This document shows, piece by piece, positions 35,349 to 44,700 of a stretch of DNA of 64,000 bases (position 1 is the stretch's first letter; each line of letters begins with the position of its first letter). The stretch spans positions 5,022,001 through 5,086,000 of the forward strand of contig NZ_CP036291.1 of the NCBI RefSeq assembly GCF_007750855.1, in the 5' to 3' direction. The notes under the pieces are model-generated. The model was given only the letters and a program-made list of their open reading frames with translations. It made no database searches and had not been told where the DNA came from. A program made the position numbers and the translations under genes. This stretch comes from Pirellulimonas nuda. GTDB taxonomy: Bacteria; Planctomycetota; Planctomycetia; Pirellulales; Lacipirellulaceae.

Positions 35349-36043
35349 CGGGATCTCCATTCTATCTTGCTGATTGTCCGCTAATCCCGCCAATCAGTCG
35401 AACGGCGGGTTGTTTGCCCCATGCGCACCGAGGAGGCGGTTTGCATCTGGGTCGGGGCGATGCTCCGAAAAAAACTCTCGATCCGGTTTGGGTCAGGTCC
35501 TGCTGATCCGCTCCTTCGCTCTAGTCGAATCGGCCGGTAGCGCACGCCGGGATCGGTCTATTCCGCATCCCACAGCGCGAGTCTCGGTCCCCAGCTCTAC
35601 CCAACCGTTACGTCCGCTACATTCGCACCTGGCGGCTCCCAATCGGGGGAGGGCGCCGGCGCAACACACGGAAACTACGGCTGGGCCAAGGGGAGCGAGG
35701 CTCGCACGCCGGAAACCCTGCGCTATCGCGCAGCATCTCCGGAGCTAGCACGCCCGTCCTCAGCGGATGGATCTACAGCAGAGAGCGCTAAACTGCGGTC
35801 CGCGCATGCCTGGCGGCAACGCGTGCGCAATCGTCAAACCGCCGGACGGCGGCATAGGCAGGCTCCCCCCTGCAGACGGTTTCGTGCGAATCTAGGCGTA
35901 GGATGCGTGGTGCAACCGGCCAAAACGCGCGACCATCCGATACCTAACTTCGTGAAAAAGCGTCGCAGTTCTTTAGCCACGGTTGGTCGCGAAGCACGCA
36001 AGCTGAAGAAAAGTGGCCGCAAGCACCTTCGCCGCGGCGCCGC
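35349..36043. other. 695-bp gene-poor region between smc and the HTH regulator
   Basis: Should hold the promoter and leader of the HTH/receiver gene. A hairpin, CCCGCC (35386-35391) with GGCGGG (35404-35409), lies in the proximal leader. CTGCGCTATCGCGCAG at about 35720-35735 is a near-palindrome. No credible protein-coding frame: open frames here are short, Arg-rich and without start signals. No known RNA family recognised. Confidence 0.4.
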
Positions 36044-39000
36044 TCATGCAGCAAGGCGTCGCTCGTCGGCACGCGACGGCCGCACATTTCCCTGGTCGTC
36101 CACGTCTTCGAAACGCACCGACACCAGTTTCGAAACGCCCGACTGCTGCATCGTCACCCCGTAGAGCGTGTCGGCCACCGTCATTGTCTTCTTCGAGTGG
36201 GTGATCACAATAAACTGGGTCCCGGACCGGAACTCTTCGAGGGCGCGCGTCAGGCGCTGAATATTCGCCTCATCGAGCGCCGCATCGACCTCGTCGAGCA
36301 CGCAGAAAGGACTTGGACGCAACCGAAACAGCGCCAGCAAGAGCGCGAGACAGGTGAGCGTCTTCTCGCCGCCAGACAGCAGACTCAGGCTCCGAAGCTC
36401 CTTCCCTGGGGGGCACGCGACGATGTCGACCCCGGGCTCTGCGTTCTTGTCGCTCGACGGATCATCGCCCTCCTCGATCAGCACAATGTCCGCCTCGCCC
36501 CCTCCAAAGAGCTTGCGGAAGACGTCGCGGAACTCGCCGCGAGCCGCCTCTACGGTTGCCAGGAAGAGCTGTTGGCTGTCGCGACCGATCTTGCTGCTCA
36601 CGTTTCGTAGCGACGTGCGCGCCGCGGAAAGGTCGGCGTACTGAGCGGAGAGCCTAGCAAAACGCGACTCTAGCTCATCGAGTTCGTTCAGAGATTCTAC
36701 GTTAACCATCCCCAACGCCTGGAGTTGCTGCCGAAGGCCCGCCATCTCCTGCTCTAGGGAATCACGATCGATCGGCGGGCCGCTAGCAACCGGCGTCTCC
36801 CGGGCAAGCCTTGGCAAGTCGATCTCGTAGTCGTCTCGCATCCGCTTGACCAAGGCCGAGCGTTCTTCTTGGAGTCGCGCAAGCTGGATGTCGCTCCGTG
36901 ACCTGCGAGCACGGGCCTGCTCAAGATGTTTGCGGATCGTCTCGACCTGCTCATTCATCTTGCGGCGCCGGTCCTGAGCTTCGAGCCGCGTAGCGACCAA
37001 TCTCTTACGCAGTCTGCCGCGTTGGTCTCGCTGTTGTGTAAGCGTCGCAATCCGGGCGCCGACCGCCAGTGCCTGCAATTCCGTACGCTCTAGCTCTGAT
37101 TTGGTTCGCTCCAACGCAGCGCCCAGCGTGTTGGAACTACGGGTGCGGTTCGCGGCGTCGTCTCGCGCCCGAGAAGCGACGCCTCGCAATGCGGCCACCG
37201 CTTGCAGAGCCGCTGCGAGCCGCTGCCGCGAATGCTCAGCCAGGGTGACGGCGGCGGAAACGCGCAACTGAAGCCGAGACTCGGCAGAGTCCGCCTCGGC
37301 CACAAGCCCCTCGGCAACGCCGATTTGTTCGACAAGTTCCTCCAGGCGCCGCTGACGTTCGGCCACCTGTGCTAGCTGCGTACGCTGCTCATTTTCGAGT
37401 TGCGCGAGCGCCGCCTCGACGGATTCTCGACGCCGGGCAAGCCCTTCGATCTTGGGGCGATGACTGGCAACGAGTTGCTCTAGCTCTCGAACCCGCCGCA
37501 CGATGCGTTCGGAGTTCGCCGCCGACTCAACGGCGGCTCTCCGGAGCGCGGTGAGGCGATTCGTCAAGCTGTTCGCCGCGGACTTCGCCGCCGTGACTGC
37601 TTCCTCTTCCACCACTGCCAGCGCCTTTAGGCGCTCGACAGTCTGCTCCGGTCCTCCATCTGCCGGAACGGCAGGAGGTGGACCGAGGGTCAAGCTGCCG
37701 TCGCTATCGAGGACCTCGGATCGGTGCGTAACAAACACGGCGCCTCGGCCTGCAATCGGCGCCAGCCGCTCGGCGGTCTGCAACGTATCGACATACCACA
37801 CGTGACCAAGCAGTCGACCGACAAGCCCGGAAAGGCTTGGGTCCGCCGCAGCGAAGCCATCAGCGCGGCCCATTACGCCCGGCTCGTCGGAAAGGTCGAT
37901 CGTGGCTGACCCCGAGCCGGGCCCGTCTGCCCAGATCAGCGTCGCACGCAGTGCGATTGGACCCAGCGCCGGCAACTGCCGCGGGCTGCCGGGATCCGCC
38001 GTCGCTACCCAGTACCTGCTCCGGGGCCCCAATGCTGCATTGAGCATGTCGGCGAGATCAACGTCGGCGACAATTAGCTCGCCCACCGTGCCCAGAACCT
38101 CGAACGTCGGCGATGACTGTTCCCCACAATTCTGCAGCGCGGACAACACTGCGGCACGTTCGCTTTCCTCACGGCTGGCCGCCTCGGCTTGGAGTTCCAG
38201 CGACCACAATCGCTTGTTTGCTTGCTCTACCAACCCCTGAGTTTCGGAAAGCTGTCGCTCGACGTTCGCGACCGCTTGGGCGTCGGCGCCGGCGACTTGT
38301 TCTTCGGTCGCCCGCTGCGCTTGCAGCTCTTGGAGCTCTTGCTCGGCGTGCAGCAGTTCGGCGGACCACCGTTGAAAGTCGGACTCAACGCTGCGAATCG
38401 CCAACGAACGCTGTTGCGCTACTTCGGCGTTCTTTGCGGCCTGCAGACGCAAGACTTCGATCTGGTGATCACACTCACGCCGCGACGCGTGCAGGGAGTC
38501 GACGTTCTCCTGTAGACGGGTGCGATCTGCGGAAACGTCGGCAAGCTGACGCCGCAACGACGCGAGGCTCGCTTCGGAAGTGTGGGCGACACTTTCCAGC
38601 GCCGGCAGTGCGGATTCGCACGCTTCGAGCTGCCCGATCGCATCCCGCGTCGCTTCGTCCAAGGCGGCCGGCGCCTGGCGATGCTCGACGAGTGCGGCGC
38701 GTTGAGCGTGCAGCTCGAGCTGCAGCTCACTGAGCCGCACCGTCGCAGCGGCGTGGAGGCCCAGCTCACGGGCCAACCGCTCTGCGACTTCCTGTTGCCC
38801 CTCGGCCGCGGCCTGCTCATCGCGATCGACGACCGAGAGCGCCCGGTCGATCTCCGCAAGCGTCTGCTCGGCATGGCTCAGCCGGTTCGAGGCGGCCTGC
38901 TCGTCAGTCTGCCCGTCGCCCGAATGCCGCTGGATCTCCGCCAGCCGGTCGGTCGCGGCGCGCCAATCGGCCACGGCGATCTCGCACCGCACCCGCTTTA

Positions 39001-39661
39001 GCCGGTCGGCGTGATCGCGGTAGCGACGCGCCTTGCCCGCCTGCATGCGGACGCGGCGCAGACGTCCCTCGACCTCGTCCACAATGTCGGAGAGCCGCAG
39101 AAGGTTCTGCTCGACGCGTTCGAGGCGACGCGCCGCTTCGTGGCGTTTCCCCCGCAAGCGGCTCACGCCGGCGGCTTCTTCGAACAACGCGCGGCGTTCG
39201 GCCGGCGAAGCCTGCAACAGTGCATCGACACGGCCCTGCTCGATGATGCTGTACGACTCGTTGCCGACCCCGGCGCCCGAGAGCATTTCGCGGATGGTGC
39301 GCAGCCGGCTCGCCTGGCCGTTGATCAGGTACTCCCCTTCGCCGCTGCGGTAGACGCGGCGGCTGACGCGCACCTCGTCGGCATCGAGGTCGAAGATCCG
39401 ACCGCGGTTGTCGAGCGTCAGGGTCACCTCGGCAGACCCCAGCGGCCGATGGCCGGAGGCGCCATTGAAGATGACATCCGTCATCCCGTCGCCGCGGAGG
39501 GCCTTCGCGCTTTGCGAGCCTAGCACCCAGCGGATCGCGTCAACGACGTTGCTCTTGCCGGAGCCGTTCGGCCCGACCACCATCGTTACGCCGGGCGGAA
39601 ACTCAAAGCGGCTCTTCTCCGCGAAACTCTTGAACCCGCTAAGTTCCAGTGCCTTGAGCAT
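36044..39661 (-). CDS. smc: Chromosome segregation SMC ATPase
   Basis: 1205-aa structural-maintenance-of-chromosomes protein that, with ScpA/ScpB, compacts and resolves the nucleoid. The N-terminal head has FKSFAEKSRFEF and Walker A GPNGSGKSNVVDAIRWVLGS. Two long coiled coils flank a hinge near residues 520-650. The C-terminal head has the signature LSLLSGGEKTLTCLALLLAL and Walker B FCVLDEVDAALDEANI. Length is standard. The upstream FlgI-like gene ends 54 bp before its ATG, so the two may be co-transcribed. No scp genes are visible nearby. Confidence 0.96.
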   Translation of the reverse strand: MLKALELSGFKSFAEKSRFEFPPGVTMVVGPNGSGKSNVVDAIRWVLGSQSAKALRGDGMTDVIFNGASGHRPLGSAEVTLTLDNRGRIFDLDADEVRVSRRVYRSGEGEYLINGQASRLRTIREMLSGAGVGNESYSIIEQGRVDALLQASPAERRALFEEAAGVSRLRGKRHEAARRLERVEQNLLRLSDIVDEVEGRLRRVRMQAGKARRYRDHADRLKRVRCEIAVADWRAATDRLAEIQRHSGDGQTDEQAASNRLSHAEQTLAEIDRALSVVDRDEQAAAEGQQEVAERLARELGLHAAATVRLSELQLELHAQRAALVEHRQAPAALDEATRDAIGQLEACESALPALESVAHTSEASLASLRRQLADVSADRTRLQENVDSLHASRRECDHQIEVLRLQAAKNAEVAQQRSLAIRSVESDFQRWSAELLHAEQELQELQAQRATEEQVAGADAQAVANVERQLSETQGLVEQANKRLWSLELQAEAASREESERAAVLSALQNCGEQSSPTFEVLGTVGELIVADVDLADMLNAALGPRSRYWVATADPGSPRQLPALGPIALRATLIWADGPGSGSATIDLSDEPGVMGRADGFAAADPSLSGLVGRLLGHVWYVDTLQTAERLAPIAGRGAVFVTHRSEVLDSDGSLTLGPPPAVPADGGPEQTVERLKALAVVEEEAVTAAKSAANSLTNRLTALRRAAVESAANSERIVRRVRELEQLVASHRPKIEGLARRRESVEAALAQLENEQRTQLAQVAERQRRLEELVEQIGVAEGLVAEADSAESRLQLRVSAAVTLAEHSRQRLAAALQAVAALRGVASRARDDAANRTRSSNTLGAALERTKSELERTELQALAVGARIATLTQQRDQRGRLRKRLVATRLEAQDRRRKMNEQVETIRKHLEQARARRSRSDIQLARLQEERSALVKRMRDDYEIDLPRLARETPVASGPPIDRDSLEQEMAGLRQQLQALGMVNVESLNELDELESRFARLSAQYADLSAARTSLRNVSSKIGRDSQQLFLATVEAARGEFRDVFRKLFGGGEADIVLIEEGDDPSSDKNAEPGVDIVACPPGKELRSLSLLSGGEKTLTCLALLLALFRLRPSPFCVLDEVDAALDEANIQRLTRALEEFRSGTQFIVITHSKKTMTVADTLYGVTMQQSGVSKLVSVRFEDVDDQGNVRPSRADERRLAA

Positions 39662-39715
39662 GACCGCGAAGGGGGGAAGGGCCGCGGCGGGCGCGCCAGG
39701 GTTGCCGGAGGCGGA

Positions 39716-41458
39716 CTACCGCCCCGAGAACAGGTCGGGGAGAGGGGTCGCTACTCGGTAAGCGTCTGGTTCTACGGCGTCAACCTCGTCGGCGTCTTCG
39801 AGGGCCTCGACGTCGTCGGAGCCGATCTCGGCTTCTCGGTCGTAGGCGCGGCCCGTCTTCGGGAGTGCGTCTACCTCGAGGCGCGACGCCAGGGCGCCGT
39901 CGCGTTTGGCCTGCTGTAGGGCCTGTACGACATCCGGATAGGCGCCCCCTAGTTCAACAATCGCCCGAACGACGGCGTCGACCGTCGGCGGCACGACGCG
40001 CTTTTGAGGCTCCTCCCCCGCTGCGAACTTCGATACGGTGATCTCCGATCCCTGCATCCCATTGACGAGGATGTGGCGGCCCGCGTCGAGCATCAGTGGT
40101 AGTTGCAGCTGCTGCCCGACTCCGAAGAGCACGATCTCCGGGCGGTGGCTCCGGGTCAGGTGAATCACCGGCGGGCCCTCGACGTCGAGCACGTGGTAGG
40201 TGAACTGCCCCCCCATGCGCTCGCCGGAGACCAACGGGTCGTTCTCGTTCATCAGCCATAGGGAGCGGAACGCGCCGTAGCGTGTTTCCACGCTGCTCGT
40301 TGATAACAACGAACGGAGCCCTTCGTAGGCGAGCACGTTGTCCATCGTGCTCAGCGCGGCCAATGCGTTCACTCGGAAGGCGCGCTGCTCACGGGCGGCG
40401 GCCACCAGGGGTTCGACGGCCGAGGTGCGGTCCAGGTAGGCGAGCGCCTCAGCGGAGTAGAACCGCACTTCCGGGTCGCTGCTCTTGGCGCCACGCTCCA
40501 GGATCTCAGCCGCTTGATCCGTGCCGATCGCTTCGAGGCGGAGCGAGGCCTTGGAGGCAGTGAGCGGGTCGAGCAGTTGCGATTCGAGGAGCGTAAGCCG
40601 ATGTTGTAGCTCCGCGGGAGACTCGTCGATCACCACCTCCCGCAGCACCCGCACCATCCGGCTCACGTTCTCTTTGTATCTGTCGTGCACCGCGATCTCA
40701 ATGAAGGTCTCGTCTTTGGGCGTCGCCACGCCTTCCTTGCGGCCGCCGCGGTAGATGTGCATACGCAGGTTGATGGCCTTGGTGATCTCTAGCAGCATCC
40801 GTTTGGAACGATGCTCGTGCCCGATGATCAACCCCAGTGAACGGGATTTCGTGGCTACGGCGCCCCCCAGGATCCGGCCCTGCACCGCTTCGGCCTTGTC
40901 TTCCTCGGTCGAGGGGTCGACCAGGATCGGCCCTTCCGCGATCGCCAGCACGTGCCCGGAACGGATGATGCCGTCCAGCGCGGCCAGCTCCGACATGCGG
41001 GCCGCCAGCACCCAACCGCTCCGCAGGCTCTTGGTTTCGCTCCGCGCCGGAACGCGGACCTCCACGTCGATGCGGTCCCCTTCCTGGACGCCTGGACGCA
41101 GCACGGTACGCAGCAGCACCAAGGAAGTGTCGGGAGAAAGGAGCACCCGGTTGGGGTTCTCCACCTTTTCGCGGCTCATCTCGGTCAGCAGCGCGGCCCG
41201 CTGCGAGCTCGGGGCAGGGTCGCTGCCAGAACCATCGAGGCCGGTAGCCAGCGCCACGGCCTCGATCTTCACATAGTCGAGCCCCTGAGGCTGCGTGTAG
41301 CGGGCGATGTACCGGGCGTTGTCGGCCCCGGTAGGCTCCGCGATCACCACCGATTCGGGTGAGGAACGTAGCAACGACGTCATGCACCCGGCGCTCAAGG
41401 CGAGCGTCGCCAAACCTACTGCGAAGGGTGTGCGGAAAGCGGGCGCTTGGCCGTCCAT
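39716..41458 (-). CDS. FlgI (flagellar P-ring)-like lipoprotein with HEAT-like repeats
   Basis: 580 aa. The signal ends in a good lipobox (LALSAGC), so it is probably lipid-anchored. Residues ~60-270 resemble FlgI: VALATGLDGSGSDPAP, LLRTVLRPGVQEGDRIDVEV, KSLRSGWVLAARMS and HVLAIAEGPILVDP follow the P-ring order. Residues ~300-430 look like HEAT repeats (EVRFYSAEALAYLDRTSAVE, RVNALAALSTMDN). The last about 150 residues form another domain (VGQQLQLPLMLDAGRHILVN) and an acidic tail. No flagellar genes surround it; smc follows directly. I infer a P-ring-like envelope ring or scaffold of unknown use. Confidence 0.75.
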   Translation of the reverse strand: MDGQAPAFRTPFAVGLATLALSAGCMTSLLRSSPESVVIAEPTGADNARYIARYTQPQGLDYVKIEAVALATGLDGSGSDPAPSSQRAALLTEMSREKVENPNRVLLSPDTSLVLLRTVLRPGVQEGDRIDVEVRVPARSETKSLRSGWVLAARMSELAALDGIIRSGHVLAIAEGPILVDPSTEEDKAEAVQGRILGGAVATKSRSLGLIIGHEHRSKRMLLEITKAINLRMHIYRGGRKEGVATPKDETFIEIAVHDRYKENVSRMVRVLREVVIDESPAELQHRLTLLESQLLDPLTASKASLRLEAIGTDQAAEILERGAKSSDPEVRFYSAEALAYLDRTSAVEPLVAAAREQRAFRVNALAALSTMDNVLAYEGLRSLLSTSSVETRYGAFRSLWLMNENDPLVSGERMGGQFTYHVLDVEGPPVIHLTRSHRPEIVLFGVGQQLQLPLMLDAGRHILVNGMQGSEITVSKFAAGEEPQKRVVPPTVDAVVRAIVELGGAYPDVVQALQQAKRDGALASRLEVDALPKTGRAYDREAEIGSDDVEALEDADEVDAVEPDAYRVATPLPDLFSGR

Positions 41459-41635
41459 GAAGTGCGTTCCCGTGGCGCCTATCGGTCGGCGGCCGCGCGG
41501 GAGACTCCCCCCGCTAGACGTTGGCGGCGCCGGGCGGGGAGGGTACTAGCTTCTACGTGATGGATCTAGTGCGATTGACGGCTTCCACTGCGCGACGTGC
41601 TAGCGACGCGAGCATACTTCCGAGACGCAATGCAA

Positions 41636-41665
41636 ACGGGGCCGACGCATATGCGCCGGCCCCGT
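41636..41665 (-). terminator. Strong hairpin after the 1887-aa surface-protein gene
   Basis: 14-bp arms (41636-41649 and 41652-41665) with a single mismatch and a 2-nt apex, about 45 bp past the stop at 41709. It lacks a strong T-run. Confidence 0.6.
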
Positions 41666-41708
41666 CTGAAGCATGAACCAGGATAGCCTTCTATGCTGAC
41701 TGGGCGAC

Positions 41709-44700
41709 TCAGGCCAACAGCAGTTCCTCGAACGCCAACGCCCACGCGTCTGTCGACGCCTCTTCGTCCGAGTCGTCCTCGAGTTGAGGCAGGTCGCTGT
41801 CAGAAGAATTGCCGTCGGCAGGGGCGGCGAGCAACTCGAGTGCGAGGTCCCGCTGGTCGTCGTCGGCGGGCGAAGCCGCGAGCTCCTGCAACGCCGTAGC
41901 TTGAGGCGCATCGTCCTCTTCGACCAAGAAGAACGCCGCGGCCGCACCGGTAGCTGGCGCCGCTAGCGAAGCCGCAGGCGCCGAAACGGTCCATCCGCCG
42001 TCCCCGAAGGAAGCGTAGTAGAGCAGCTCGGGATCGCCCAAGGGCTCGTCCTGCGTTGCGGCCACCGCCGGCACCTGCATGCCGTAGTGGTCTCGCCACA
42101 CGGTGTAGTCGGCCAGGTCAACATACCCGTCGCCGTTGCCGTCCGCGCTCAGGTCGCCCTGCGTGCCGAACGAGGAACGCCACATTGCGAGGTCGCCCTG
42201 GTCGACCCAGCCGCTGCCGTCGTAATCGCCCATCGAAAGGGCGAGCGGCACGATCGGAATCGAGGTGTTGTAGAGATAGGTTTCTACCTCTCCGATAAAC
42301 GCCCCTCCCGTCGGTCCTAGCTGTTCCGGGCCCCAGCGGAAAATGGCGCCCAGGGGCGTCGTACGCGCGGAGGCCGGGATTGCGACGTCGATCGTGATGT
42401 CGAACAGGTCGAGCGAAGAGGACGAGGGTGGGTCGAGGTTCACAATCACGTGCTCGCTCGCGTCGAACACGCGGTCGGCGTTGAAGTCGATCCAGACGTT
42501 CAGCACCGCGCCGTTGCCCTTGCCGGTAACGTGGAAGCGTTCAACCGTTCCGGGGGTGAGTCGGTCGTCGGCCCCAAGCAGCGTCACTCCGTCGTCGTCG
42601 TCTTCCAGCGGCGGCAGCTTGCCGTCGGTTTCGGCGGTCACGCCGGCGCCCAGGTAGTAGCCGGACACCACGACGTGCCAGGCGCCGTTCTCCGACAACA
42701 GCGTCGGGTAGCCAAGACCCAGGTCGCCGAAGTCGCGAGAGAACGCCAACGCGTCGGCCACGCCAAACTGCACGCCCGTTACCGGCGAGCCGGACTGCAC
42801 ATCGACCGTGAAAGCTCCGCCCTGGCTGGGCGCGGTCTGGATCAGCGAGGCGCCCAGCGCGACGCGGAGGTCGACGAGTCCCACCGGGAGGTTGGTGAAC
42901 GTAAACTGGCCATTGGCGTCGGTAGTTGCCGAGGGCTCCGTCGCGGGATCGAACTGCTGATTGCTATCGACATCGACAAAGACCACCACGCCCGATTGCC
43001 CCACCTCTGAGCCGCCCCGCACTCCGTCGCCGTTGGCGTCATTGAACACGATCCCGGACGCGGTCCCCAATAACTCCGGCGCCCGGAACCCAAAGAGCGT
43101 GCCGCCGATCGAGCCGGCCCGCGGAACGTTCACCAGGCGAGACCCGTTGTTCGCGGGGTCGGTCTGCGCAAATGGAGCCAAGGGTTCGGCTCGGACAACC
43201 TGCTGTCCGGCCCCAACGCCCTGGATCGTGTAGCTGCCGTTTGCCGCAGAGATAGCAAATGGCTCTCCGGGATCAGCGACTCCGTTCGGGGCGCCAACTT
43301 CTACGAACACCTTGAAACCAGCGAGCCCTGGCTCGCCGTTATCGCGGAGGCCGTTGCCATTCAGGTCGTTGTAGACCACGCCAGACACGGTACCCACGAC
43401 CGACGGGTCGGTCAGCGGGGGGGCAATCAGGAAGTCTTGCGGCAACGGATCGACGCCGTTCACGACCGGGATGGCGATGCTGCCGCCCACCGGGTTGGTA
43501 ACGGTCCAGCCCGAGGGGAGCGAAGCGGGGTCCACCGCCAAGTTGAAGAAGCTGAAGCTGCCGCTCGGCAGCGGGACGTCGGTGATCGCGTAAGCGCCCG
43601 TGGCGTCGGACTCAGCAAAGGGCTCGGCGCCATCGCGGAAGCCGTTTCCATTCATATCGACGTAGATGCGGATCCCTTCAAGCGCCGTGTCCTGAGGGAC
43701 ATCGAGGACGCCGTTGGCCATGACGTCGCTGTAGACATTGCCCTCGAACGTCGCGGTGGGCGCCTCGGCCCGGACCAAGAAGTTGATTCCGCGGACGTGG
43801 TCCCGGTAGGTTTGACCGAGCCCGCCAAAGTCCACGAACGAGACCGGCGCCTCGGTAAGGGGGTCATACTGGATGTCGTAGTGGATCTTGGGGTCGAACA
43901 CGGCAAAATCGCCGGCGAAGAGCGGAGGCGGCACAACCAGCGCGCCGGTGGAATCGACAAACTGGAACTCTTGGTGGAAGCTGCCAAAGGGATTCACCCC
44001 TTCGATCGGGAGCAGTTCCGTGTCCATCACCTCAACCAAACGGGTGCGGTTCCACACATTGAACCAGTCTTCGGAGATCACCCATTCGCTGCGGTACTTA
44101 TCGAGGAAGTCAGCCGGCGTGGTGGGGGCTTGGCCGATCACCGCCCCCGCGGCGTCTAGCAGGTCGTCGCCCGGGTTCATGGCATTGGTCGCGGCGTCGC
44201 CGGCCAGCCGCACGACGTAGCGGTAGTCCACGATGTCTGCGTTGGCGAGGTTGCCTATGTCGGACGCGGTGCGTAGCAGGGGGACGTCGAAATAGTAGTT
44301 GCCGTCGTCGCCGGTGAGGAATCGATCGACGAGGATTTCGTCAGTATTCCCGTCCGTGCCAGTGACTTGCAGATAGACCTCCACGGAGACGTTTTCGAGG
44401 AAGTTCTCTGGCCTGACGCCGTTGTTAGCGCCTGGCTGCGATTCGCCGAAGCTTTGGTCGAGGAGGCGTTCGACCTCCCCTAGTCGGTCGTACCGCCCAT
44501 CGGGCTTGATCAGACCGTCGTTTGAATCCGCGTATGTCTGAAGCCAGCGATCGTAGCTAAACAAGCCATCCTGGCGGGCTGGCGTGGCGGGGTTGAGGTC
44601 GTGATCGACGCGCTGGTCCTGGCCGACGAAGCCTTGGATGCGGAACGTGTCGCCGAGCGTGATCTTCGTGTCGCCGTCCTGGTCTTCGGTGACCGCCGCG

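Noticed and set aside
35823..36164. Plus-strand Arg-rich open frame next to smc
   Set aside because: It overlaps the smc 3' end antisense and has low-complexity Arg/Lys composition with no ribosome site.
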